Counted from the first letter of the stretch, positions 1 through 10,901 are shown. The stretch: 64,000 bases of DNA from Lineus longissimus (GCF_910592395.1 NC_088308.1:14771501-14835500); one strand, 5' to 3'. The notes: generated by a model from the sequence alone, not told the origin. Program-made: numbers and translations.

Positions 1-1080
1 AGTTCCAGATCCATGCAAATCGTTGTCTTCAGTTGATCTTAAGTCAATCCACAACGCATACTTGTGTTTGTCGTAGAATTTTTCGACATCCATCATACAG
101 TCCTCAGAGTGCTTAAGATCTTCTGACATATAAAGCCGTTTGACTTCATCGAACTGGTTGTAACCCTTCATTCCAGATTTGTAGATGCAATGTGAGATCC
201 CTTCTGAAGTGATGGTTACATTGGTGATGTCTGGATTCTGAAAACTTGTGTTCTCTGAGTCAGACTCAGCGAAATTTTTCTGGAAAAATATCAGAATCCC
301 CTTTGTAGATGCGCGATTGACATCTACGTTGATATTCATACGTTTATTTTTCCCAATTGACTCTGTCCTCAAAAGATGCACATCTTCATACATCCATCTC
401 ATCTCAGAGTTATAAAAAGATTCAATGGTTTGAGTCAGAACATCAGAGGTGATTGTTTCATATTCAAACTGAATATCAGTCACAGCATATGTCTTTGAGG
501 ATGCTGTTCCAGCGACCACATACTTTGCATCATTGAATTTGATGTTATACTCAATGGACTCCAAAATAGCTGCTGGGTAAAAGGGGGCATGTGTATCAAA
601 CAGTTCTGATTCAATAGGAATACAGTAACGGTCCTCAAAGACTGTTTTAATGCCATCTTTTCGCTGATCCTTCACAATTCCTTGTTGTACTCGATTCTTT
701 CGCTGTTTCTCAGTGAGCCAAAAGTCTTTGAAAGTGTTGTAGATGAAGGCTTTATTCACTTCACTCATGTGTTCACCTCCCATACTTGTCGTGATTCTGT
801 CCACAATATTTCGACCAACATTGGCCACAAATGTAGCAGGTGTAGCATTGGCTGCATTGCTCGCTTTTGATGAGGTAGAAAGTTTAAACGTAAGCTTCAT
901 ACTTCCAGGAACAATCACTTGTCCTTTCTCAAGCTTGGGAATCTTCACATAAAGTGTCTCCCCCGGATTCACAGAATTGGGGTTATGTGTGATGACCTCA
1001 ACATTCCGTTTGGCTTTCAAGCCTCTAGATTCTTTATCTGTTCGATAAGGGTCTAAGTATTTACCGTAGGACATGTTCAT
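1..1080 (-). CDS. Polinton/adintovirus-like major capsid protein, C-terminus outside window
   Basis: The minus strand is open from an ATG at 1078-1080 to the window edge (360 codons) with no stop, so the gene is partial. A second ATG lies two codons in. The product is rich in beta-type sequence without Cys clusters or membrane segments. Near the window edge it has a segment ending in LHGSG. That segment, and the position beside an integrase and a protein-primed PolB, are what I associate with double-jelly-roll capsid proteins of Polinton-type viruses. This identification rests on resemblance and context, not on a search. An A/T-rich block carrying TATATAGATAAATG directly precedes the start. 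Within this element it is one of the genes without a visible lesion. The alternative is another virion protein of the same element. Confidence 0.62.
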   Translation of the reverse strand, partial: MNMSYGKYLDPYRTDKESRGLKAKRNVEVITHNPNSVNPGETLYVKIPKLEKGQVIVPGSMKLTFKLSTSSKASNAANATPATFVANVGRNIVDRITTSMGGEHMSEVNKAFIYNTFKDFWLTEKQRKNRVQQGIVKDQRKDGIKTVFEDRYCIPIESELFDTHAPFYPAAILESIEYNIKFNDAKYVVAGTASSKTYAVTDIQFEYETITSDVLTQTIESFYNSEMRWMYEDVHLLRTESIGKNKRMNINVDVNRASTKGILIFFQKNFAESDSENTSFQNPDITNVTITSEGISHCIYKSGMKGYNQFDEVKRLYMSEDLKHSEDCMMDVEKFYDKHKYALWIDLRSTEDNDLHGSGT

Positions 1081-1113
1081 TTATCTATATAAAAAAATAA
1101 AATGTTAAAATAA
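1081..1113. promoter_or_regulatory. Divergent A/T-rich viral-type promoter
   Basis: This 33-bp A/T-only-like spacer separates the capsid-like gene (minus) from the 123-aa gene (plus). Both start codons sit inside the same type of motif, (G/A)ATAAATG, so the initiator overlaps each ATG. The same pattern precedes the other genes of the element. It is inferred to be a late-type promoter by analogy with TAAATG motifs of large DNA viruses. Confidence 0.5.
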
Positions 1114-1485
1114 ATGAGTAATTTATATACTAACTTTGATTCACATGATGGTCAAATTCAAGACATTCAAGACAAGTTCAATGCAGACATTCTCAAGGTT
1201 AAAGATAGATTTAATTTGTGGGATTATGAGATTGACAAAGTACTAGTTGAGATTAAAGAAGACATCCTCAAGGTTAAAAACAGTCAGTTGGGTGCAGACG
1301 TTATAACAGCGACTAAAGTCAATACTAAAGTGGATCAACTTGAGATATCAGTAAATGACAGTTTCACCAAATTAGAAAGATGGTGGACTATCGTTGGAAC
1401 TTATTTAGACTATATGTTGACCCGTAGAAGATGGAAAAATGTACCAAAAGAAATGAAAGAAGTTCCTTCGTTGCAAATTGAGTAA
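1114..1485 (+). CDS. Small coiled-coil protein of the Polinton-like element
   Basis: 123 codons, the only gene of this element on the plus strand, divergent from the capsid-like gene and sharing its 33-bp promoter. The ATG is embedded in AATAAATG. The sequence is strongly heptad-like with alternating I/L/V and D/E/K/N over residues 10-85 (two similar blocks containing DILKVK at about residues 25 and 51). It is followed by an aromatic segment near 90-103 (WWTIVGTYLDYML) and a basic stretch (TRRRWK). It has no Cys. A trimeric fibre, a scaffold or a small membrane-associated virion protein would all fit, but I do not recognise a family. The ORF has no lesion. Confidence 0.5.
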   Translation: MSNLYTNFDSHDGQIQDIQDKFNADILKVKDRFNLWDYEIDKVLVEIKEDILKVKNSQLGADVITATKVNTKVDQLEISVNDSFTKLERWWTIVGTYLDYMLTRRRWKNVPKEMKEVPSLQIE

Positions 1486-1621
1486 CATGTTTATAATATG
1501 ATTTTACATTATAAATATCTTACTACCTTCTCAAGCGTGAGTCAACACTTTTTTCAGGATCTAAGCCTTCTTTGTGTTTAATTGTTGACTCAATTTTAGC
1601 TTCTTTTTCAACGCGATCAAC

Positions 1622-2530
1622 CTATGAATTATCATCAATTGTAGCTAGCACTTGTGACACACGCTGCAAAGCATCAAGTCTAACTCTAGAATCATCATTC
1701 AATACTGCATGCACTCCCTCAATATTTTTTACAGTGTAAGTTCTATTGGACCATATTTGTTTGTAACCTTTAGTAAATATAGGCCTCTTTAACTTCTTTC
1801 TAACACTTTCACCTATTTTAAATTTGTATTCAACTGGCATAGACTTTTCAGCATTTAATTCAATCAACTCACTTTCATGATGCGCAGCTTCATTTGGACT
1901 ATAGTCTAAAATTCCTCTATGTGGCCTACTATTGTACGCAGTAATGTACTCTTGCAAATGATCAACCCATTTAACTGAATTTCGTTCAGTAAAGTCCTTG
2001 AATATCATCTCTTTAATGGTTCTAGATAGTCTGTCAATAAGTCCTAGCGCATGATGATCTCCTATGTCCACTGTATCATGCTTGATGTTTAACTCTTTGA
2101 ATAGGTCTTGTACTGGCCTATTCAGGAATTCATTGCCTGAGTCTGTAATAATAAGTGTGATTGGACTCGCAAGTGTGTAAATTTTTTCAAGGCCATTTTT
2201 CACTTCAAATTTTGTCTTATTTTTTAAAGCTTCAGCATAGGCTTTTCTAGTAAATGTATCAATAGCAAGAAGTATCCATTTGTAACCTTTATTTTGCCTT
2301 GAGTAATTTGACATGTCTAAAAGATCCATGAACCATAGAGCATTCTCACGATAGGCTATAATATGCCCCTGAATCTTTTGTGGCTGCTTTTTATGTAGTT
2401 GATAACTTTTTTGCTGCTTTACAAATGCATCGATGTCAACAAATTTTATGCTAGGATCTTTCTTCTTCATGATTCTATAAAATTTTAAAGCAGATGGATA
2501 GTAGTACTTCGCATATTCTTCTTGCATCAT
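1622..2530 (-). CDS. Retroviral-type (rve/DDE) integrase of the Polinton-like element
   Basis: 302 codons, intact. It catalyses strand transfer of the element's linear DNA into host DNA. The RNase-H-like core is visible. The first catalytic Asp is in FMDLLDMSN near residue 70, the second in ITDSGNEF near residue 129, and the third acidic position is in LIDRLSRTIKE near residue 165, where an Asp occupies the place where many integrases have Glu. A C-terminal chromodomain-like or SH3-like basic segment (YTVKNIEGVHAVL) follows. The gene lies 7 bp downstream of the 426-aa gene in the same orientation, and its ATG follows AAAATAAAT. Family and fold are clear. Assignment to Polinton rather than Ty3-type integrase comes from the neighbouring PolB and capsid genes. 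Confidence 0.85.
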   Translation of the reverse strand: MMQEEYAKYYYPSALKFYRIMKKKDPSIKFVDIDAFVKQQKSYQLHKKQPQKIQGHIIAYRENALWFMDLLDMSNYSRQNKGYKWILLAIDTFTRKAYAEALKNKTKFEVKNGLEKIYTLASPITLIITDSGNEFLNRPVQDLFKELNIKHDTVDIGDHHALGLIDRLSRTIKEMIFKDFTERNSVKWVDHLQEYITAYNSRPHRGILDYSPNEAAHHESELIELNAEKSMPVEYKFKIGESVRKKLKRPIFTKGYKQIWSNRTYTVKNIEGVHAVLNDDSRVRLDALQRVSQVLATIDDNS

Positions 2531-2537
2531 ATTTATT

Positions 2538-3818
2538 TTAGAGAATAGTTTGAACTATAAGACCTACAGTAATTAATCCTATTGTAAATGGTAGATGACT
2601 CGCTTCGCTCGCATTGAGTGAATTGATTGCTGTGTCCGCTCGTGCTATAGGTTTTTTACTCTTGTTCGCTGTGCTCGCTGTGCTTGCTGTGCTCGCTGTG
2701 CTTGCTGTGCTCGCTGTGCTCACTTGCTGTTTTTTTCTAACATTGATATGTGAGTTGATGCCAAAATTTGTATTTTCTGTAGCGGTCAACAGAGAGTTAT
2801 TATACCCTTCAATCGTGCCAATATGTAATCGCATATGACTCGGTACAAGTTGTAACCCTAAACTAACGGCGAAATCTAGTCGCGTACCTGCTTTTTCTAA
2901 AGCGTACGCATCCGCTTGTTTTGAGTGAATTAATATACTCGCTGACTGAAATGTTTTGATGGAGTCGACTAACGTTTGACCTTGAATCGCATCTTCCACC
3001 AAGATCCCAAACTGCTTTTGTACGTCTAAGGAGTCTAAAATGTCTTGCCTTATCATAGTTTGTGCGCCAAGGATACAATACACATAGGTCCTAATCGATT
3101 CATTGATTCTACTCATGCCTGCTTTGGTCAATCCTTGACCGTCTAAAGTGATAAAATTGGTCCAGTCATCTGAGTAAATGAAAGACAGTGTATCAATGTA
3201 AAGCCTGCGATGATCAGCATACACATATCCTTTTTTGTCCGCATTGAACGGGAACCTACTTGGGTCATTTAAGTAATAGTTACCATTGTCCATGACGATG
3301 TCAAGCGCTTGCATTTTGCCTTTGTGAAAATAGTTGAAGTCAACTCTGCCAAATTCAAGCTTTAAATTTTCATAGGCTTGTGTGCTATAGGGATTCTTCT
3401 TTGAATTAAAGTCAGGATTTTCTGGTAATGGAATTTTTAGCTGATGTAATATCTTTCTGACCGTGAAGTATACGTGGAATCTAAAAATACTCTGTACTAA
3501 AGGGTCAGCATGGTTAACATGATTGTGCCATGACACACCGCAGCCAGACGTCGCACACCATAGTGCAAATTTGAATTGGTTGTCCCAGTTATCCAGGGTC
3601 GCATTTTTTAAATAGTCTTGCACTTGTGAATAACTTGTAAATTTCCGAGGAGATAACCTATCCGGGAAAATGTCAGTCGTATCGTACTCAAAGCTTTGAT
3701 TGTGATCCACAGTAATCTGTTGATGGATAAAAGGATCCTTGGTCAAAGAATTATTCTTATAGGCCAAAGGATATTGCACATTTGGCACATATTTTAGATA
3801 GGTTGGAAATGTTTCCAT
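2538..3818 (-). CDS. Tail-anchored virion-type protein of the Polinton-like element, function unknown
   Basis: 426 codons, intact. The ATG lies in GATAAATG, and the first codons overlap the 3' end of the PolB gene by about 25 bp. The central region (residues 60-330) is a soluble fold with a Cys-containing motif (WCATSGCGVSWHNH). Residues about 365-385 are a run of Ser-Thr-Ala triplets, a low-complexity linker encoded by a 9-bp tandem repeat. The last 18 residues (PFTIGLITVGLIVQ) form a hydrophobic tail anchor. The arrangement of folded domain, linker and C-terminal membrane segment suggests a virion or envelope-associated protein. I have seen similar proteins beside Polinton genes in cnidarians but cannot assign a role. 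A penton or minor capsid protein is possible. Confidence 0.6.
   Translation of the reverse strand: METFPTYLKYVPNVQYPLAYKNNSLTKDPFIHQQITVDHNQSFEYDTTDIFPDRLSPRKFTSYSQVQDYLKNATLDNWDNQFKFALWCATSGCGVSWHNHVNHADPLVQSIFRFHVYFTVRKILHQLKIPLPENPDFNSKKNPYSTQAYENLKLEFGRVDFNYFHKGKMQALDIVMDNGNYYLNDPSRFPFNADKKGYVYADHRRLYIDTLSFIYSDDWTNFITLDGQGLTKAGMSRINESIRTYVYCILGAQTMIRQDILDSLDVQKQFGILVEDAIQGQTLVDSIKTFQSASILIHSKQADAYALEKAGTRLDFAVSLGLQLVPSHMRLHIGTIEGYNNSLLTATENTNFGINSHINVRKKQQVSTASTASTASTASTASTANKSKKPIARADTAINSLNASEASHLPFTIGLITVGLIVQTIL
2661..2722. repeat. 9-bp tandem repeat encoding Ser-Thr-Ala linker
   Basis: About six units of CTCGCTGTG/CTTGCTGTG in tandem. On the minus strand they encode the STA linker of the tail-anchored protein. 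The alternation of C and T within units suggests expansion by slippage of an 18-bp double unit. Confidence 0.8.
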
Positions 3819-6800
3819 TTATCTATGTTAAAATTTTTAAAGCACAGCGAGTGATGTCCTAGAGCCAATGTACTTATTCCATCAGCTTGAATCATTCGTT
3901 TATCGTCCGCTGCGTCTAATGCTACTTTAGTAACTTGCTCTGTGTAGAGTTGGTGATTTCGACTTCTGAAGACATTCATCCTTTTTTCGATGGGGACTTT
4001 TCCCAAGAGCACAGACTTGTAGTCTTCAAAGGTGACTTCACTTTTCACAACTTGTCGCTTAATTCCTTTACACTTTTTGACTTCACAGTCTTTGTCAGTT
4101 GTATAGGAATATAATTTAGCTCTCAAAGCTATGAACTCAGCGATCACCTTGCCAGCTTCTTCGTCTTTGAACTTGCCAATAATCTTCTTGTTCATTTCAT
4201 CAAACAGTGGATGATCTTTAGGAAAATTAGAGAAGTCATACAAGTGAGCATCTTTCTGCATGTTTTTGTAGATATCATCTGTCTGTATGTTATAGACTAG
4301 TGAGTCAGTGTCAGTGTACAGCAGTTGTGCTTTGTGTCCATATTTTTTCATCATATGATTATAGTGGAAGTCATACATATGCTCTTTAGAGAGGTCTAAA
4401 ATGGCCTGCCCCATAAATATTGGCTTATTGAGATAGACTTCTGCTTTTTGACGTTCTACCATGACTAGATCTTTGCAGAAGATTTTGTGTGAGTTGTAGT
4501 TGTTACTATTGACTAATTTTCGAAGCTGATCGGCAGTTGTGGCTAAAGTAATGTCTTTTCTACGTCTTACTGACTCCATAGTCTTGCCAAATATCGCATT
4601 GTTCATCAATTTGAAGAAGTCTATTTCGAAGTCATTTTTGGCATTTGCGCGTTGGCTTGTGTTGAAGTCAATGTATTCTTTCAAGAAGTTAGACTCTTCG
4701 TATGAGATACCTCTGTGAATCTTTTTCAATTTGAGACCTTGTGTCAGATAAAATTTTAACATAGTATGGTGGAGGATGTATTTTGTTTTATCTTGCAAAT
4801 TAGGAATAAGCTTACCATTCAAATGCTCAGGGGCAAGAGGATAATCATTGTGAAGCTGGTGAAGATGGTCTGGATATTCTAGGTCAACTTCTAATGTGCA
4901 GGCGGTGTCTTGCCACTGGGAAAAGTCCTTCATCCATTTGAACTTTCTAACTGGTAGTTTTTGACCCATGGCGACACCGTACAGGTTGTTGGCATCGACA
5001 TAGGTGATGTAATTTGTAGGTTTTTCTTGGTCAAAATTTTCTAAATATGGATTGTTGGCCTGAGCATATCTGTGGCTTGCCTGACATACTCCACCACGAA
5101 TACCTAATTCGAAGAAATTGTACATGTCCACATCTGTGAGGAGTTCAATCTCAACTTTCGTCATTTTAAGCATCGCTTGCCATGACAGACCTGGTGATGT
5201 GTAAAACCAAGCAGGGTCTAATTCATAATGGGACAGACATGTGTTCCTGAAATTTTCCAGTATGTCTGCGAGCAGTAGAACATCTGTCTCAAGATAAATT
5301 TTATGGTAATCTTGGAAGGTTTGACAGTTGAACTTATCCCACACATGTTGGGCATGTAGGTACTCCTCTTGTGAAATTTTGGTACCATTGAAGGTAGAAT
5401 AAAATTCTTCAATGGTTGGTAACTGTTGACTCTGAAATTTTTCGTATGAGTCAACCCATTCATAAGGATAGACTCCTTTTCTTGTCACACGGTCAAAGTG
5501 TTCACCATTAAATTTTGCAGCTAAATTTATCTTTTGCTGATTAGGCAAATTCTTAGCTAGATTTGCTAGTGAAGACTGCATTAACCTGTAAGAGTCAAGG
5601 AATCTTATTTCAATTTGAGCATCATTGATAGGTAAGACCTTGCTGAAAGATATGTAATTTTCAGAGTTTGATGCGATGACATTCAGTCTACCTTTTAAAT
5701 TTTTAACAAACAGATGGGCATCATAGCCTGACAGATTGTGAAAATATACAGGTATGAATTTTGGAAAATTGAATGGGATAAGAATTTTTTATCCAATCTG
5801 TTCACAGATAGAAGTTACTGTATTGGCAAAGTGTTCACCAATGTCTTCATCTTCTGCCTGCTGAATGTATGTAAACATCTTATTTTTCCTCGCTATTTGT
5901 GACTGATCATACTGGATATAGATGGCATAACTATTTGGAATATGCTGTTGGTTTTGAACTGTTTTTTCACCAAGATTTTGATCCACTTTCTTTAACGAAC
6001 ATTCAAAGTCTGCGATGATCACAACTGGATGTTTTTGCTGTGCTTTTAAGTTAGTGAATAGCAAGTTGTTCTTTCCATCTGAAGGCATACTCACTTTGAC
6101 ACATTCAAACTGTACACAGTTCTCAAGATGTTCATGGTACCTTTTATCAAGTAGTTCGCTCGTTGATGCTGAAATAACTTTCATGCATCTGAAGCATACT
6201 TTGACCTGTCCATTGTGTTTTGAATGTGAGGCAGATACAAGCCTTGAGAAATTTTTGACCCACGCGTAATGGTAGTTAGCATTGTCTTTGACAGCTTCCA
6301 TGCTCTCATTTTCTGATAAATCATCTTCTTTGAAATGTAGGAGATTGATATACTTGTCTTCTGCGAGAATTCTTTCAGAAATTCTCGCTGGGAAAATGGT
6401 AGTTTCTTCACCTTTTTTGAAGACTACCTGTCTAGGGATAAATGTAAACACATTGACCCCAAGGCCAGGATTGTTCTTCTCAAATTTGTCAATATCTTTG
6501 AGGGTAACTGGATAGTCAAGGTCTTTGAACATGTGGTCAAATTCAGATCGATTGTAATTTGCTACACGTTCTGTATTCTTTGGAATATTTAACAAGGCAG
6601 CTTCAACAGAATATCTGAAGCAAAGCTGATCAGTATTTTTTTCATTGATCACCGCTTTTTTCTTATGAATCTGTTCAGGCAAAGGGGTATAGGACGATCC
6701 TGAAAGTGGTTGATATTTGACAGTGTGCAGTTCAATCTTGGTCACTTCTAAAAATTTCCAACCAGAACCTTTCTGAATAAGATTCTTCAACTCTTTAAGC

Positions 6801-7663
6801 ATATCTTCGATGAGAGTATCATAATTAAGTTCTTGGTCCACGCCAAGGATATGTCTAGATCGCAGCTGAAACTCTTGAACGTCAGTTTTCCTTTTCATCG
6901 AAATATACAGGACAATGTTGATTTTTAAACTATTGTGCTGAGTTTCGACTTTAACTTTATCTTGTAGGGCTGTTTTAACTTTCTCAAGGAAAGGCTGTAT
7001 TCCAATTTTAGGCAGACCTTGCATTCTGAAATGGTTAACATAACCTTTGAAAGCAGAGTTGACTTTCACGAAGGAGGTTGATTCGGTATGCTGTTTGATC
7101 AGCTCCTGGATAAATTTTTTAGCCATTGAACTTTTGACATTGATGTCAAGCTCTTGGGCCTGTTTGAAAAGATCAGATTTTAATAATCTTTTCACTGGTT
7201 CTTTGGTCAAGAGTTCTTTCAATCTCTCAATATTGAGGTTCTGAAAATTTTTATGGCCAAGATCCTTAACTTTCTGTAAAAGTGGCTTTCTAATAGAAAT
7301 TTTTGCTTTCACAGCTTTTGGTTTAATGTCAGACAAATTCACGTGCTGAATTTTGGCTTCTAAAATTCAGTCCAGCTGTTCTTTTTTGAATTTTCTAGCA
7401 TTGACCCCGAGTCTTTGTGCAAGAACACATTTCTCAATTTGAGACAAGTCAGCGACTGGCTTGTCAATTTTCACTTCAATGTCATTGAAACTGTTTGGAA
7501 TTTGTTGAAGTTGTTCGAGTAACTTTTCTCTACTGAGTGATCCATAATTTTTCATCTTATTTCTGTAGGCTAGTATTTTCAACTCATCGGTTGAAAGTCC
7601 CTCAGTTGGGTCTATCAGTGTAATTTCGTTATTAAAGTCGTGAATTTTATATGCGCTTGTCAT
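3794..7663 (-). pseudogene. Protein-primed type B DNA polymerase of the Polinton-like element, broken
   Basis: One reading unit of about 1,290 codons from the ATG at 7663, now in three pieces. Piece 1 (7663-7367, 98 aa) ends in an in-frame TGA at 7367-7369; the same frame continues as piece 2 (to 5789). A frameshift at or near the T6 run at 5785-5790 separates piece 2 from the rest, which is open to 3794. Piece 2 ends in the proofreading exonuclease, with an Exo I motif (ADFECS). The tract just after the frameshift holds an Exo II-type motif (HNLSGYD). The 3' part holds the palm with YTDTDS and a Polinton-style insertion with LETDVLLLADI. The Exo I and DTDS residues are present. The protein would copy linear DNA from a terminal protein primer. 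Indel-prone sequencing at the T run could explain one of the two lesions. Confidence 0.85.
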
Positions 7664-7740
7664 ACTTATTTATACAAAATAATAATTTTTAATTAGATCA
7701 CGTCATGGAAAGAGAATTTCCCTTTTTAAGTTTTAGTTTT
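7664..7740 (-). promoter_or_regulatory. Promoter of the PolB gene
   Basis: Immediately upstream of the PolB ATG the minus strand reads TTTTGTATAAATAAGT then ATG. Further upstream is an A/T block (AATTAAAAATTATTATT) and a conserved tract (AAAAAGGGAAATTC). A near copy of this whole arrangement precedes the HNH gene at 12115-12200, including the G/C-poor block and the AAAAAGGGGAATACC-like tract. This supports a shared promoter used by two genes of the element. Confidence 0.5.
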
Positions 7741-7781
7741 GGTTTGGTAAGTCATTTTATAATCAAAAAACTTGACTATAA

Positions 7782-7845
7782 TATGACAACCTCATATAAA
7801 ATCCACGCTTAACCAGTTGAGGGTCTATCCACAGATGAACTTGTT
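7782..7845 (+). pseudogene. Decayed inverted copy of the PolB 5' end
   Basis: Read on the plus strand, ATGACAACCTCATATAAAAT and the following bases match the first codons of PolB (7663 downward) with many substitutions and a deletion. It includes the segment around codons 19-27 (GAGGGTCTATCCACAGATGA). The two copies point away from each other across about 120 bp. It is a relic only: a stop appears after ten codons. The inverted layout suggests recombination between two copies or a terminal inverted structure of the element. Confidence 0.6.
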
Positions 7846-7989
7846 TGTGAATTTTAGATTTCTACATAATCACCACTTGGTCGAAAATGTAGAATTCGAG
7901 GCTCACCACACCTATGAGGGGTTGCCTGTACTTTCCGGAAAGTTGGAAACCTGGAAACCTGGAAAGTTGGAAACCTGGAAACCTGGAAT

Positions 7990-8340
7990 GTGAACTAGGT
8001 CTTCCTGCTAGGTGGCGCTTGTCATCCAGCTGTATCATTTAAAGGGCTCCCTGGCTGGATGGATGATGTAACAGTACCCGCTAGGTGGCGCTTGTTATCC
8101 AATTCTGTCAGTTAAAGGGATCTTTGGCTGGACGGAAGGTGTAACAGGGTACTTCCTGCTAGGTGGCGCTTGTCATCCAGCTGTATCATTTAAAGGGATC
8201 TTTGGCTGGATGGAAGAGGTATCAGGATACCTGCTAGGTGGCGCTTGACATAACAGGGTACTTCCTGCTAGATGGCGCTTGTCAATAACCTGTGTAGGTT
8301 AAAGAGATCTTTGGCTGGATGGATGATGTAACCAGGTACT
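7990..8340 (+). repeat. Subterminal ~75-bp repeats, left arm
   Basis: About four to five imperfect units, each with CTAGGTGGCGCTTGTCATCC, a GTCAGTTAAAGGGATC-like tract, TTTGGCTGGATGGA and TGTAACAGGGTACTTCC. The same units appear in reverse orientation at 11060-11460. Multiple subterminal copies are typical of transposase-binding regions in Foldback-type elements; this role is inferred. Confidence 0.75.
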
Positions 8341-9005
8341 TCCCACGTGCCAAATGTTGGGGGACCATCTCAATCATCACTGTATATGTGTGTCTATCCA
8401 TATATGTGTAGGAACAGAACTCCCAGAGGGGAGAGTTTATGTTATGTAATGATAGGTGATAAAGATTTGGTCCTTTGGCAAGACACTTTGCTGATGGATC
8501 ACGGAGATAATTGTATGGGTCCTTTATTAGCAAGACCCTTGGCAGCCAGATGGTTACTAATACTTGAGTAAGGTGTTGGGCAAGCGGCGGGTGGAAAGAA
8601 AATGCATGGTGCAGGCAGTCCGCAGAGCTGGGGTTTTCTCAAGCGTCAATAATGGTCAAGGTCTGGAATTAAGGGACCATCTCAGCAGTTGCTTTTTGTT
8701 AACTTTTTTTACAATATTGTTATTGTTTGTCACCTTGTTCCTACACACAGTTTTATTATACCTCAAATTTTCTTTTTCAAAGACACCTACTAATTAAAGA
8801 TATATGCCGTTCGTTAAAAAGTACGTTTCATATTGGAAAAGTCCAATTGCGAAAATAGACACTGAATTTCAACTTCAGCATTACCGTTGTGTAGACTGAT
8901 CTATAAACACCATAAATACCAAGTTTCAGCAAACGCATACGCATAATAACTGCACTACGGCATTGTGCACAAAGCTACTTATGTTTAGTGGAGGCAGGGG
9001 CGAAG

Positions 9006-9518
9006 GGTTCTAGGACAATTCCCCCCCGGACAATTGCCCCCCGGACTATTCCCCCCCAGAAAATTCCCCCCTGGACGATTCCACCCGAGGACGATTCCCC
9101 CCCGAGGACAACTCCCCCCTGGACAATTCCCCCCGAGGACAACTCCCCCCGGAAAATCCCCCCCCCCAGACAACGTCGGTCACGCAAAATGATGCCAATG
9201 ATGATGATCAAACTCAAAGAACAACTTTATTCAGAATTTAAAAAAAAAATACATGCTACCTGTACATGTATTTTTCACCGAAGTGTCATCAGTTATGAAG
9301 CATACTTTTGCACTGGAATTATGATAACTCACAGAAGAAATCTAAACATGAAGCGGCAACGGAGTAAACTTTCCAGGGGGGGAGTTGTCCTCGGGGGGGA
9401 ATTGTCCAGGGGGGAGTTGTCCTCGGGGGAATCGTCCTCGGGGGGAATCGTCCAGGGGGGAATTGTCTGGGGGGAATAGTCCGGGGGCAATTGTCCGGGG
9501 GGGAACTGTCCTGCTCCC
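9006..9518. mobile_element. Inner fold-back element A with C-rich minisatellite arms
   Basis: 513 bp flanked by the direct repeat GGGGCGAAG (8997-9005 and 9519-9527). The ends pair imperfectly (GGTTCTAGGACAATTCC against GGGAGCAGGACAGTTCC). Each arm consists of about eight short units of the type CCCCCCGGACAATTG or CCCCGAGGACAATTC in opposite orientation, around an A/T-rich centre at 9190-9360. The long ORFs through the arms are low-complexity Pro/Gly translations, not genes. The 9-bp duplication matches that of the outer element, so both may use the same type of transposase. Confidence 0.75.
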
Positions 9519-9817
9519 GGGGCGAAGTACAGTTGTAACGGTCGTTAGTGCCGAGTGTTGGCCTGAGTTCAGGATGCATTAGCTGTATCCTTGGTATTAC
9601 CGTAGAAGGGATTAAACTTCCATGGGAATTACATCATCATAAATACTCATGACCCATATCCTCACCTTATTTACTTTAGCCGCACGCTATCTCATTCTGA
9701 ACTTCTTGGTCCAATAAACATTGTGGCCAAGATGGGCTATCGAGGAGCTATTCTAAAACCTAACATGTGGATGCCCTCATCATTCTGATGAGCCAGCAAT
9801 TTCTAGAGGACATACCT

Positions 9818-10901
9818 ATGGCACGCCAAAGCGGAATTATTTCAACCCTGAAAAAATATTAGCAACTACAAATTTCTTGGCAACAGAGAAGAAATACTAT
9901 TTAAACTTTCAAAAATATACCCGACAATCTTTTAAAAAAGATAAAATTTTTTAGACTCATGTCAACATTTTGAAAAAACAAGCCAACAATTTTTTTTTCG
10001 TGATACTTCGAAAAATTCGTTTACATTTTTTTCTTCTCTTAAAAATATTTTCCACGCAATTTAAAAAAAAAATCTTGACAAAATTTCACTGCAACATTTA
10101 TTTTCGTTCAAGATTTTTTCTTGGCAACATTTTTTTCGTTCAACATTTTTTCCGTTCAACAACGAGCGCCACCTATGAACTGCTAATTGAACTCGCGCGC
10201 AGGGACGAGGTTAAGCTGGGGTACTTCATACTCATAGCAGGTCGGGAATTCTGATCGTTCGTTCGTTCGTATGTTGAAAATTTAAATTGTTTGTCATGTT
10301 TGTAGGGGTTTAACTTATGTAATTTAATGACGGTAAAAATCTGACACTGACACATTCATGACGAGTGACAACCACGTGCGTAAGATATTCGTGTAAAGAA
10401 ACATGCCAGAAGTACCCCGTAGCTAAACCTCGTCTCGAGGGGATATAGTTCAATTAGTTGTTCACAGGTGGCGCTCGTTGTTGGACGAAAAAATTGTTGA
10501 CGAAAAAAAATGTTGCAAGAAAAAAATCTTGAACGAAAATAAATGTTGCCGTAAAATTTTGTCAACATTTAAAAAAAAAATGTTGCGGGAAAATATTTTC
10601 AAGAGAAGAAAAAAAATTAAATATTTTTTTCACGAAATAATGAATTTTTAAAAGTTTTTTTATGAAGAAAAAAAGTTTAACCCCAAAATAATTTTTTTCT
10701 AACGAATTTTTCTAAATGTCAAAAAAATTTTTGGCTTGTTTTCTCAAAATGTTGGATCTTTTTTTTAAATAATGCTTATATTTGGTACAGGGTTGAAATA
10801 ATTCCGCTAATGTTGGCTTGTTTTCTGAAAATGTTGGATCGTTTTTAAAATGTTGCTAATATTTTGTACAGGGTTGAAATAGTTCCGCTTTGGCGTGCCA
10901 T
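9818..10901. mobile_element. Inner fold-back element B with A/T-rich arms
   Basis: 1,084 bp with terminal repeats ATGGCACGCCAAAGCGGAA at the left and the reverse complement (CCGCTTTGGCGTGCCAT) at the right. The flanks ACATACCT (9810-9817) and ACATACCA (10902-10909) differ at one base and look like an 8-bp target duplication. The arms are A/T-rich with repeated CAACATTTTTT tracts. The centre (10150-10475) is a second, smaller palindrome containing CAACAACGAGCGCCACCT and its complement. No gene is present. Confidence 0.7.

Noticed and set aside
8988-9582. Several long ORFs on both strands
   Set aside because: They are translations of the C/G-rich minisatellite arms of fold-back element A, giving Pro- or Gly-rich low-complexity strings in all frames.
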